Assembly: GCA_021780935.1 (NCBI GenBank)
Contig: JAJXXT010000010.1
Span: 1-19,146 of the forward strand
Source: Pseudomonadota bacterium
GTDB taxonomy: Bacteria > Pseudomonadota > Alphaproteobacteria > Acetobacterales > Acetobacteraceae
Length of the DNA: 19,146 nucleotides
Reading direction: 5' to 3'
Made by a program: the position numbers and the translations under genes. The notes under the pieces are model-generated. The model saw nothing but the letters and a program-made list of their open reading frames with translations. It was not told the origin of the DNA and ran no database searches. Numbering within the stretch: position 1 is the first letter of the stretch; the number at the start of each line of letters is the position of its first letter. Positions 1-7,175 of the stretch are shown here, one piece after another.

Positions 1-126
1 GGGCAATGGCGCGCGGCATGGTGGACCTCCAAGAACCACCACGATGAGAATCACATCGCCGCCGCGTCGGGGAAGCCCCCTGAGTCAGGATCCGCGAGAG
101 TCGGTATTATTTGGTTTCAAGGCACG

Positions 127-162
127 GCGGCCCGACCTGATGGACTGATCAGGTCGGGCCGC
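127..162 (-). terminator. Strong hairpin terminator after the first htrA-like gene
   Basis: A perfect 15-bp inverted repeat (127-141 and 148-162) encloses a 6-nt loop. It lies only 8 bp beyond the stop of the minus-strand protease gene. The arms are mostly G/C, so the hairpin would be very stable. No clear U-tract follows on the minus strand, so it may be an atypical intrinsic terminator, a 3'-end stabilising structure or a bidirectional stop for transcription entering from the left. Position and perfect pairing make a transcription-end role the best reading. Confidence 0.7.
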
Positions 163-169
163 GCGTCGG

Positions 170-1678
170 TCAGCCCTGGTCCTCGCTCTTATCGGCGGGG
201 CGCAGTTCCACGGCGGCATAGCCAACCTGGCCATCGCGCAGGATGCGAAGCGCGACCGCATGGCGCGCATGCGCCTCGGTGCGGATCGCCGCGATGGCCT
301 CCTGAGGTGTCTTCACCGCGTGCGCGCCGACGCCGAGAATGACGTCGCCGGGCTGGATTCCGGCCGCTTCGGCCGGCGACCCGCGCTCGACGCCGGCGAC
401 CATAACCCCGTCGGTGCCGCGCGGCAGCTCGATCTGGCCCCGCAGTTCCGGCGTCAACGGCTGCAGCGCGAGGCCGAGCCGCGGCGTATCGGATGGCTTG
501 GCGGTGCCACCGCGATCGGCGACCTGCTCGCCGGGTTGCATGGCGAGCGTCGCGGTCAGGGTCCGCGTCTCGCCCGACCGCAGAATCGCCAGGCTCGCCG
601 ATGATCCTGGCTTCATCGCGGCGATGTCGAGGGCGAGGTCGCGCGGGTTGGCGACGTGCTTGTCATCGACGCCGACGATCAGATCGCCGGGTTCGAGCCC
701 GGCCCGCGCCGCCGGACTGTCAGGCGTCACCGAGGCGACCAGGGCACCCTCGGCCGCGGTCTTGGCCGGCAGCCCGAGCGCGGCGGCGAGCGCCTTGTCC
801 ACGGGCTGTGCTTCGACCCCGAGCCAGCCGCGGGTGACATGCCCATCGGTCTCGAGCTCCGCCACCACGGTCTTGACCATGTTGGACGGGATGGCGAAGC
901 CGATGCCGACGCTGCCACCGCTCGGCGACAGGATGGCCGTGTTGATCCCGATCACCTCGCCATCCTGAGTGAAGAGCGGGCCACCGGAATTGCCCTGGTT
1001 GATCGGCGCGTCGACCTGGATGAAGTTGTCGTACGGGCCGTTGCCGATGTCGCGGCCGCGGGCCGAGACGATGCCGGCGGTGACGCTGCCGCCGAGGCCG
1101 AACGGATTGCCCATGGCGATGACCCACTGGCCGGGCTGGGCTTTGTCGGAATCGCCGAGCGCGACATAGGACAGGCTATGCGGCGGGTCGATTTTCAGCA
1201 CCGCCAGATCGGTGCGTGGATCGCGGCCGAGCACGCGGGCCTTGAGCTCGGTGCCGTCGGACAGGGTGACCGTCACCGACTTAGCATTCTTCACGACATG
1301 GTTGTTGGTGACGATGGTGCCATTGGCGTCGATGATGAAGCCTGACCCGCGCGCCTCGGTCATTCGCGGGCCAGCGGCGTCGGGCTCGCCTTGGTTGGGG
1401 ACGGCGAAGGGGAACGGCACCGGGCCTTCCTGCGCGGCCTCGCTCACCTGGAGATGGGTGGTGATCGAAACGACCGCCGGCTTCACACGTGCCACCACGG
1501 CGGCGAAATCCGGCACGCGCGCGGTGGGCGCGGCCGGCGCGATCGCTTCGCCTGCGAACACGCCATGGCCAGCGCCGTAGCCGGCCAGCGCGGTGCCCGA
1601 GAGCAGCGCAAGAGCCAGCGCGGCGCGTGCGATCTTGCGACGGGGAGAGAGATGAGGAGAAAGTTTCGAGTTTGTCAT
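170..1678 (-). CDS. Periplasmic HtrA/Deg-type serine protease with two PDZ domains
   Basis: This 502-aa envelope protease and chaperone would degrade or refold damaged periplasmic proteins. A basic N-terminus and a hydrophobic stretch (about residues 16-36) act as a signal peptide or anchor. The trypsin-like domain carries the triad His127 (NNHVV), Asp157 (RTDLAVLKI) and Ser231 (QGNSGGPLF). Two PDZ domains follow, at about residues 290-385 and 400-495, each with a GLEPGD- or GIQPGD-type loop. This is the normal DegP/DegQ layout and length. I chose the ATG at 1678 because GAAGGAG precedes it (12-nt spacer, rather long) and the signal peptide follows at once; an in-frame TTG at 1717 is less likely. 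It appears to be transcribed alone, with a hairpin right after the stop. A second, diverged HtrA gene lies at 14672-16084. Whether this is DegP or DegQ cannot be decided, so no symbol is given. Confidence 0.93.
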   Translation of the reverse strand: MTNSKLSPHLSPRRKIARAALALALLSGTALAGYGAGHGVFAGEAIAPAAPTARVPDFAAVVARVKPAVVSITTHLQVSEAAQEGPVPFPFAVPNQGEPDAAGPRMTEARGSGFIIDANGTIVTNNHVVKNAKSVTVTLSDGTELKARVLGRDPRTDLAVLKIDPPHSLSYVALGDSDKAQPGQWVIAMGNPFGLGGSVTAGIVSARGRDIGNGPYDNFIQVDAPINQGNSGGPLFTQDGEVIGINTAILSPSGGSVGIGFAIPSNMVKTVVAELETDGHVTRGWLGVEAQPVDKALAAALGLPAKTAAEGALVASVTPDSPAARAGLEPGDLIVGVDDKHVANPRDLALDIAAMKPGSSASLAILRSGETRTLTATLAMQPGEQVADRGGTAKPSDTPRLGLALQPLTPELRGQIELPRGTDGVMVAGVERGSPAEAAGIQPGDVILGVGAHAVKTPQEAIAAIRTEAHARHAVALRILRDGQVGYAAVELRPADKSEDQG

Positions 1679-1758
1679 GGACAGGATAGACTCCTTCAAC
1701 GATCGAGCTGTGGCCAAATTCGACCGGGGCGAAGCCCGGGTTTAGCTGATCGTCTATT

Positions 1759-1770
1759 TGGACTTGTCCA
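1759..1770. promoter_or_regulatory. Perfect short dyad upstream of the first htrA gene (possible operator)
   Basis: TGGAC-TT-GTCCA is a perfect palindrome with 5-bp arms and a 2-nt centre. It lies about 80 bp upstream of the chosen protease start, in the 158-bp gap between hemW and this gene. A smaller GC hairpin (GGGC-GAA-GCCC, 1727-1737) sits between it and the gene and would be in the 5' leader. I cannot identify a sigma-factor consensus here. The operator role is inference from position and symmetry only. Confidence 0.25.
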
Positions 1771-1836
1771 CCTGAACATTGCCCATTACCAGCGGTGAAA
1801 CCTACGTCATATTTCTAGGTGTGCCGATAGTTCTGT

Positions 1837-2985
1837 TCAACGGATCAGAGCGCCGAGCAGCGCGTCTAGGCGAAGCCGGCCGGAAGCGGTGGCGCGGAGC
1901 CGGCCCGCGTGCCACTCGATATAATCCTCCTCGCATGCCGCCGAGAGCATCGCGGGCTCGAGCGCTGCGGACAGAGCGAGCCCGGTGCGCGCGGCAAAGC
2001 GGGCAGGGTCGATGCCTTCGGTCAGCCGCAGCCCCATCAGAAGCATCTCCCGGGCGCGGTCCTCAGGGCCGATGGCCGTCTCGGCGGTGCTGCCGTGGCC
2101 GTCGCGTTCGACCCGTTCCGCCCAGACCTCCGGTGCACGGTGACGGCGCGTCGCCACGACCTGGCCCTCACGGGTGATCCGCCCGTGGGCGCCCGGACCG
2201 ATGCCGGCGTAATCCTGATAGCGCCAATAGGCGAGGTTGTGCCGGCTCTCGGCGCCTGGCCGGGCGTAGTTGGAGACCTCGTAGGCGGCGAGGCCGTGCC
2301 GCGCCGCGGCCTCACCCGTCGCCTCGTAGAGAGCGGCGCCTTCCTCAGGCCCGGGCAGCACCAGCGCCCCCTGGCGATGGAGCGCCTCGAATCCGGTCCC
2401 GGGCTCGATCGTGAGCTGGTAGAGCGAGAGATGGTCCGCCGCCAGCGCCAGAGCCGTGTCCAGTTCGGCGGCCCAGGCGGTTAGGGTCTGGCCTGGTCTG
2501 GCATAGATGAGATCGAAGGAGAGGCGGGGGAACAGCGCGCGGGCGAGCTCCAGCGCGGCGCGAGCCTCCGCCGCCGAATGTTGGCGGCCGAGGGCACGCA
2601 GGGCGGTATCGTCCAGGCTCTGCACGCCCAGCGAGAGGCGGTTCACGCCGGCCGCGCGGAAGGCGGCGAGCCGCCCGGCCTCGACGCTGGTCGGATTGGC
2701 TTCCAGCGTGATCTCGAGATCGGGGGCAACCTCGAAGGCGGCGGTCGCATCCGCGATCAGCGCGGCCACGGTCTCCGGTGCCATCAGGCTCGGCGTGCCG
2801 CCGCCGAAGAAGATCGAACCGAGTCGCCGCCGCCCGAGGCGGGAGACCTCGAAGGCCAGCTCCCGCCGCAGCGCCGCGGCGAAACGGCGCTGCGGCAGCT
2901 CGGCGCGGACGTGGCTGTTGAAGTCGCAATAGGGGCATTTGTGCAGACAGAAAGGCCAGTGGATATAGAGGGCGAGGGGCGCCAT
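1837..2985 (-). CDS. hemW: Radical SAM heme chaperone HemW
   Basis: HemW is the radical SAM protein that binds heme and delivers it to respiratory enzymes; it was long misannotated as oxygen-independent coproporphyrinogen III oxidase. From the ATG at 2985 the protein is 382 aa, the normal HemW size. The [4Fe-4S] motif Cys13-x3-Cys17-x2-Cys20 lies in WPFCLHKCPYCDFNSHV, typical of HemW. The SAM-binding glycine motif FFGGGTPS follows at about residues 59-66, and GVQSLDD further on. The C-terminal HemW domain is present. The start at 2985 has GGAG 4 nt upstream. An in-frame ATG at 3018 would add 11 residues and its codon would overlap the start codon of the divergent ThDP-enzyme gene. In many bacteria hemW follows rdgB; here its upstream neighbour is divergent and unrelated. 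Confidence 0.93.
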   Translation of the reverse strand: MAPLALYIHWPFCLHKCPYCDFNSHVRAELPQRRFAAALRRELAFEVSRLGRRRLGSIFFGGGTPSLMAPETVAALIADATAAFEVAPDLEITLEANPTSVEAGRLAAFRAAGVNRLSLGVQSLDDTALRALGRQHSAAEARAALELARALFPRLSFDLIYARPGQTLTAWAAELDTALALAADHLSLYQLTIEPGTGFEALHRQGALVLPGPEEGAALYEATGEAAARHGLAAYEVSNYARPGAESRHNLAYWRYQDYAGIGPGAHGRITREGQVVATRRHRAPEVWAERVERDGHGSTAETAIGPEDRAREMLLMGLRLTEGIDPARFAARTGLALSAALEPAMLSAACEEDYIEWHAGRLRATASGRLRLDALLGALIR

Positions 2986-3016
2986 CGGGCTCCGTCCAGA
3001 GGGAGGATGATCGCTC

Positions 3017-4726
3017 ATGTATACCGCCAGCTCGGCGCTGATCGATGCGCTCGCTGCCGCCGGCGTCTCCCATATCTTCGCCAATCTCGGCAGTGATCAC
3101 CCGCCGATCGTCGAGGCGCTGGCCGAAGCCCGGGCGAAGGGGCGGGACGTGCCCGCGCTGGTTACCTGCCCCAACGAGATGGTGGCGCTCTCCGCCGCGC
3201 ATGGCTATGCCCAGGTCTCCGGTCGGGCTCAGATGGTGCTGGTTCATGTCGAATGCGGCACGCAGGCGCTCGCCGGGGCGGTGCACAATGCCGCCAAAGG
3301 CCGCGTGCCGGTGCTGATCCTGGCCGGCGCTTCCCCCTTCACTCAAGAAGGCGAGCTGCGCGGCAGCCGCAACGAGTTCATCCAGTGGATCCAGGACGTG
3401 TTCGACCAGCGCGGGCTGGTGCGCGGCTACGTGCGCTACGACAACGAACTCCGCAGCGGCCGCAACATCACCCAGATGCTCCATCGCGCCCTGCAATTCG
3501 CCCATTCCGAGCCCAAGGGGCCGGTCTATCTGATGGCCGCGCGTGAGGTTCTGGAGGAGGAGGTGCCGCCGCCGCGTGCGTTGGCTGGCTTCCCGGCTCT
3601 TGCCCCGGCGGCGCTGGCGCCAGCCGACGCCGACGCGCTTGCCCGCGCCCTCGCCGCCGCGGCGCGGCCGCTGGTGGTGACGTCCTATCTCGGGCGCAAT
3701 CCGGTGGCGGTCGCCGAGCTCACACGGCTGGCGCGACGGCTTGGCGCCGGGGTGCTGGAATCCGTGCCCAACTGCGTCAATTTTGCCACCGATGATCCGC
3801 TCTATCAGGGCAATCAGTGGAACGAGCCGGTGCAGAATTCCGCGCTCGCCGCCGCCGATCTCGTGCTGGTCGTCGACAGCGACGTGCCCTGGATCCCGCT
3901 GGTGAGCCGGCCGGACGCGGCCGCGCGCGTCGTGCATATCGACACCGATCCGATCAAGCAGCAGATGCCGCTCTTCGATATCGGCGCAGAAGCCGTGTTT
4001 CGCGCCGACGCCGCGACCGCCCTGGCCCAGCTCAACGCCGTGCTCGATGCGCTCCCGCCGGACGGCGCGCGGGTCGCCGAGCGCACCGATTTCTGGCGGA
4101 CCCGCCACGCCGCGCGTGCCGCCGAGCTGCTCCGGCGCGAACAGCCGGAGGGCGAAACCATCACCGGCGCCGTGCTGACCGCGCGCCTGCGTGCCGCGCT
4201 GGACGACAACACGCTGGTGCTGAGCGAGGGCATCTCCAACTACCCGACGATCATCGATCATCTGCGTCTGTCGCACCCCGGCACGCTGTTCACCAGTGGC
4301 GGCGGCTCGCTCGGCTGGAACGGCGGGGCGGCGATCGGGGTGAAACTGGCCCGGCCGGAGAAGACCGTCTGGGCGCTGACCGGGGATGGCTCCTACATGT
4401 TCTCCGTGCCATCCAGCGTGCACTGGATGGCACGGCAATATCGCGCTCCGTTTCTGCAAGTGGTGTACAACAACCGCGGCTGGAAGTCGCCGAAACTCTC
4501 GATGCTGGCGGTGCATCCGGACGGCTTCGCCAGCCGCGCGAACGCGATCGGCGTCGAGTTCGATCCGCCGCCGGACTACGGCGCCATCGCGGCCGCGGCC
4601 GGAGGCGCCTTCGCGGCCAAGGTGACGCGCGTCTCGGAGCTGGACGGCGCCATCACGGCCGCGCTGCATGCGGTGCGCGTCGAAGGCCGCGCCGCGGTGC
4701 TCGATGTGTGGCTGCCGGCTCTCTGA
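3017..4726 (+). CDS. Thiamine diphosphate-dependent enzyme, acetolactate synthase large subunit-like
   Basis: This 569-aa protein belongs to the ThDP superfamily of acetolactate synthases, benzoylformate and oxalyl-CoA decarboxylases. The N-terminal pyrimidine-binding domain contains the catalytic Glu54 (CPNEMV). A central domain covers about residues 190-330. The C-terminal pyrophosphate domain has the Mg-ThDP motif, beginning GDG at 456-458 and ending in YNN near 485-487. No small regulatory subunit gene (ilvN/ilvH) is adjacent and the sequence differs from biosynthetic IlvB, so a catabolic decarboxylase or carboligase is more likely; the substrate is unknown. The ATG at 3017 has GGGAGG ten nt upstream. 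A nearer ATG (3007) is out of frame and leads to a quick stop. The gene is divergent from hemW, and its promoter must lie in or beside the hemW start. Its 3' end overlaps the convergent CobW gene by 74 bp. Confidence 0.88.
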   Translation: MYTASSALIDALAAAGVSHIFANLGSDHPPIVEALAEARAKGRDVPALVTCPNEMVALSAAHGYAQVSGRAQMVLVHVECGTQALAGAVHNAAKGRVPVLILAGASPFTQEGELRGSRNEFIQWIQDVFDQRGLVRGYVRYDNELRSGRNITQMLHRALQFAHSEPKGPVYLMAAREVLEEEVPPPRALAGFPALAPAALAPADADALARALAAAARPLVVTSYLGRNPVAVAELTRLARRLGAGVLESVPNCVNFATDDPLYQGNQWNEPVQNSALAAADLVLVVDSDVPWIPLVSRPDAAARVVHIDTDPIKQQMPLFDIGAEAVFRADAATALAQLNAVLDALPPDGARVAERTDFWRTRHAARAAELLRREQPEGETITGAVLTARLRAALDDNTLVLSEGISNYPTIIDHLRLSHPGTLFTSGGGSLGWNGGAAIGVKLARPEKTVWALTGDGSYMFSVPSSVHWMARQYRAPFLQVVYNNRGWKSPKLSMLAVHPDGFASRANAIGVEFDPPPDYGAIAAAAGGAFAAKVTRVSELDGAITAALHAVRVEGRAAVLDVWLPAL

Positions 4727-5762
4727 CAGCGCGCGCGTGGAGTTCGGCGAAGGCGGCCAGGGATCGGCGGATCGCATGCGGAGGCAGCCCCTGGACGATG
4801 AACACGAGCCGCGACCGGCGCTCGGCGTCTGGCCAGGCGCGCATGTGCACCGGCGGATGCACCAGGTGCTGGACACCATGCACTGCCACCGGCGTGTCGG
4901 TGCCGGCCACCGACAGGATGCCCTTCACCCGTAGCACCCGCTCGCCGTGGCGATGAAGCAGCATGGTGAGCCAGACGCCGAAGGTAGCCCAGTCCAGGGC
5001 TCCATCGAAGGTGATCGCGAAGGCCTCGATGTCGGGGTCGTGGCTGCTGCGCCGATCATGGGCATGGCGGTGCAGCGGCGCGGTCAGGGCTTCGGTGAAC
5101 CAGGCGCGCGCGGCCTCGCTGCACCGCCCGAGATCGAACGTATCCCTCGTCAGCAGCATCGCCGCATCGACCGCGTCCCCGGCCGCGTGCATAAGCGGCG
5201 CGGCCGGGTTGATCGCCGCGATCCGCTCGGTGATCGCGGCGACCATCCCGGGAGTCGCAAGATCCGTCTTGGTGAGCACGATGCGGTCCGCGACGGCGAG
5301 CTGCTTGACGCTTTCGCCATGGCGCGCGAGATGGCGGGCCCCGTTGACCGCATCGATGGTCGTAATGACGTTGCCGATCCGGAAGTGGTGCCGCAACACC
5401 GGGTCGGCATGGATCGTCGTCAGGACGGGGAATGGATCCGCGAGTCCCGTGGTCTCGATCACCAGGCGGCGGAATGGCGGGACCACGCCGCGCGTCCGCT
5501 GCGAGTGCAAGTCGCGCATGGCGTCGGCGAGTTCACCACGAATCGTGCAGCAGAGGCAGCCGGACTGCAGCAAGACGGTTCGCGCATCGATCCGCTCCAG
5601 CAGCTGATGATCGAGCCCGATCTCACCGAACTCATTGATCAGAACAGCGGTGTCGGACAGTGCGGGATCGGCGAGGAGGCGCTGAAGCAAGGTCGTCTTG
5701 CCCGACCCGAGGAAGCCGGTGATGACGCTGACGGGGGTGAGGGCCGGGGACGACCTATCCAT
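4653..5762 (-). CDS. CobW/COG0523-family G3E GTPase, putative metallochaperone
   Basis: This 369-aa P-loop GTPase is of the type that inserts or traffics metal ions (Zn, Co, Fe) to client enzymes. The Walker A motif GFLGSGKT lies at residues 16-23. The metal-binding CxCC (CLCC) is at 69-72 and the Walker B-like ETTGLADP near 100. TKTD takes the place of NKxD near 165. A histidine-rich linker (HRHAHD) near 237 precedes a CobW C-terminal domain. The last ~25 residues, rich in Arg and Pro, run past the usual family end and are encoded antisense to the 3' end of the ThDP gene. The start codon overlaps the stop region of the CxxC-protein gene by 8 bp, implying translational coupling. The context suggests that its client is the metal-dependent deacetylase/imidase encoded two genes upstream (inference). 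Confidence 0.9.
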   Translation of the reverse strand: MDRSSPALTPVSVITGFLGSGKTTLLQRLLADPALSDTAVLINEFGEIGLDHQLLERIDARTVLLQSGCLCCTIRGELADAMRDLHSQRTRGVVPPFRRLVIETTGLADPFPVLTTIHADPVLRHHFRIGNVITTIDAVNGARHLARHGESVKQLAVADRIVLTKTDLATPGMVAAITERIAAINPAAPLMHAAGDAVDAAMLLTRDTFDLGRCSEAARAWFTEALTAPLHRHAHDRRSSHDPDIEAFAITFDGALDWATFGVWLTMLLHRHGERVLRVKGILSVAGTDTPVAVHGVQHLVHPPVHMRAWPDAERRSRLVFIVQGLPPHAIRRSLAAFAELHARAVREPAATHRAPRRGLRRAPHAARP

Positions 5763-6084
5763 CGGCGCGCTCGAGCCGGTCGAGTAAGGCAGGATCGAGT
5801 GGGTCGCACATGCGCCCCGCCAGGCGTTCGGCCACTGCCCAGAGATGGGCGAATGTCTCCACCATCTCGCTCTTTCCGGTCGCGGTCGCCAGCAGGTAGG
5901 CGCTGCCTTGCCAGTCTGTCAGCTGCATGCCGTAGTGCCGCAGCACCCGGTTCGCCGCGGCGACGCGCCGCACACGCTCACGCCGACGCAATACAGGATC
6001 CGCGGCTTGGGAAAGCACCCCTGGCCGCGGCGCTGCATCCGTCCAATGCTCGCCGCCACCGAGCCCGCCGCAGAGTGCGCACAT
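5755..6084 (-). CDS. Small CxxC protein in a CobW operon, unknown function
   Basis: This 109-aa protein starts MCALCGGLGGGEHWTD, placing a CxxC pair at residues 2 and 5 and a histidine at 13, a possible metal or redox site. The rest is basic and probably helical, with no signal peptide or membrane segment. It begins 7 bp after the deacetylase stop codon, and its end overlaps the CobW start by 8 bp. That tight packing is the main evidence that it is a real gene. No good Shine-Dalgarno sequence precedes the ATG, which fits coupling to the upstream gene. I have an impression that short CALCG proteins recur next to CobW genes in alphaproteobacteria, but I cannot verify it here. A role handing metal between the GTPase and the hydrolase is inference. 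Confidence 0.75.
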   Translation of the reverse strand: MCALCGGLGGGEHWTDAAPRPGVLSQAADPVLRRRERVRRVAAANRVLRHYGMQLTDWQGSAYLLATATGKSEMVETFAHLWAVAERLAGRMCDPLDPALLDRLERADG

Positions 6085-6091
6085 TGGCGAA

Positions 6092-6973
6092 CTATTTCTT
6101 GCGCGGGAAGCGGCGGGCGAAGTCGTCGGCCATCTCGTCCATGGTGACGAACCGGACGCCCGGAAAGCGGATCATGTATGAGTAGAGCCGCTCGAGCATC
6201 ATAAGCACGTGTGGACGGCCGGACACGTCGGGGTGGATCGTGATCGGGAAGATCGCGTAGTCGTACTCGCGATAGACCCAGTCGAACTGGTCGCGCCACA
6301 TATCCTCGATGTCACGAGGATTGACGAAACCGTGACTGTTAGGGGCCTTCTTGATGAACATCATCGGCGGCAGATCGTCGAGATGCCAGCTGGCGGGCAG
6401 CTCGATCAGATCGGTCTCGATGCCGCGCTTGAGCGGAGCCATCCACTCGCTCGGCTTCTTCGCATAATCGATCTTGGTCCAGCTATCACCGACGCGCACA
6501 TAGTAGGGCTGGAAGTCGTGGTGCATCAGCGAGTGGTCGTACTTGATGCCCTTTTTCAGCAACAGCTCATTGCTGACGCGCGAGAACTCCCACCACGGCG
6601 CGACGTAGCCGGTCGGCCGGCGGCCCGAAAGCGCGGTGACGAGGTCGATGCATTTGTCGAGTACTTCCTCCTCCTGCTCAGGCGTCATCTCGATCGGGTT
6701 CTCATGGCTGTAGCCATGGATTCCGATTTCGTGCCCGGCCGCAGCCACGGCCTTCATCTGCTCGGGGAAGGTCTCGATCGAGTGGCCCGGAATGAACCAG
6801 GTCGTCTTGATGCCGAACCGTTCGAACAGCTTCAGCAGGCGAGGGCTACCGACTTCGCCAGCGAACAGGCCGCGCGAAATATCGTCGGGGCTGTCCTCGC
6901 CGCCATACGAACCGAGCCAGCCGGCAACCGCGTCCACATCAACGCCAAATCCGCACAAAATTTCCTTGGCCAT
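6092..6973 (-). CDS. NodB-fold polysaccharide deacetylase / cyclic imidase-like metallohydrolase
   Basis: This 293-aa cytoplasmic enzyme closely resembles Helicobacter pylori HP0310 (PgdA) along its whole length as I recall that family, for example [18 protein letters not shown] near the N-terminus and [11 protein letters not shown] in the middle. The metal ligands Asp14, His86 and His90 (HGYSH) fall at the positions reported for HpPgdA. The same subfamily includes cyclic imide hydrolase (imidase) of Pseudomonas putida, which opens cyclic imides such as succinimide or dihydropyrimidines. The absence of a signal peptide, the MFS importer upstream and the CobW metallochaperone downstream favour a small-molecule C-N hydrolase over a peptidoglycan deacetylase. 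The start at 6973 has GAGG seven nt upstream. The gene begins 202 bp after the MFS gene and is probably first in, or part of, the operon with the two genes below it. Confidence 0.88.
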   Translation of the reverse strand: MAKEILCGFGVDVDAVAGWLGSYGGEDSPDDISRGLFAGEVGSPRLLKLFERFGIKTTWFIPGHSIETFPEQMKAVAAAGHEIGIHGYSHENPIEMTPEQEEEVLDKCIDLVTALSGRRPTGYVAPWWEFSRVSNELLLKKGIKYDHSLMHHDFQPYYVRVGDSWTKIDYAKKPSEWMAPLKRGIETDLIELPASWHLDDLPPMMFIKKAPNSHGFVNPRDIEDMWRDQFDWVYREYDYAIFPITIHPDVSGRPHVLMMLERLYSYMIRFPGVRFVTMDEMADDFARRFPRKK

Positions 6974-7081
6974 CGCGCTTCCTCACTTCGATCTGTGTTC
7001 CCGCTCCCCCACCGGAGGCGACGCTGAAGCGTCCGGGCGCGGCGCGGATCAGGCTCTGTTCCGCTGCCTGACCAAGCGAAG

Positions 7082-7109
7082 TCCCACCAGCATATCTCGT
7101 CTGGTGGGA
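7082..7109 (-). terminator. Hairpin between the MFS gene and the deacetylase gene
   Basis: Nine-bp perfect arms (TCCCACCAG and CTGGTGGGA) enclose a 10-nt loop. The hairpin lies about 67 bp past the MFS stop codon and 109 bp before the deacetylase start. No convincing U-run follows on the minus strand. It could be a weak or Rho-assisted terminator that lowers transcription of the downstream operon, an mRNA processing site, or an operator. If it terminates, the deacetylase operon has its own promoter in the rest of this 202-bp gap. Confidence 0.4.
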
Positions 7110-7175
7110 GGTTGCCCGGGCCGCTCACATCGTTCGGCACGCACAATAGCCCGGCGCGTGCCCTCGCGGCATCGG

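Noticed and set aside
85..270. Short minus-strand frame at the left end, and a possible plus-strand gene tail ending at 47
   Set aside because: The first overlaps the protease gene and the hairpin. The second is only 15 codons with no upstream context, so neither can be supported.
2345..4879. Long open minus-strand frame (844 codons) opposite hemW and the ThDP enzyme
   Set aside because: It runs antisense to two well-supported genes; the translation is low-complexity Arg/His/Gly-rich, as expected of a shadow frame in GC-rich DNA.
6092..6973. Calling the NodB-fold protein a secreted peptidoglycan deacetylase
   Set aside because: There is no signal peptide or anchor, and the gene context (importer, metallochaperone) fits a cytoplasmic small-molecule hydrolase better; the family does contain both activities, so the specific reaction is left open.
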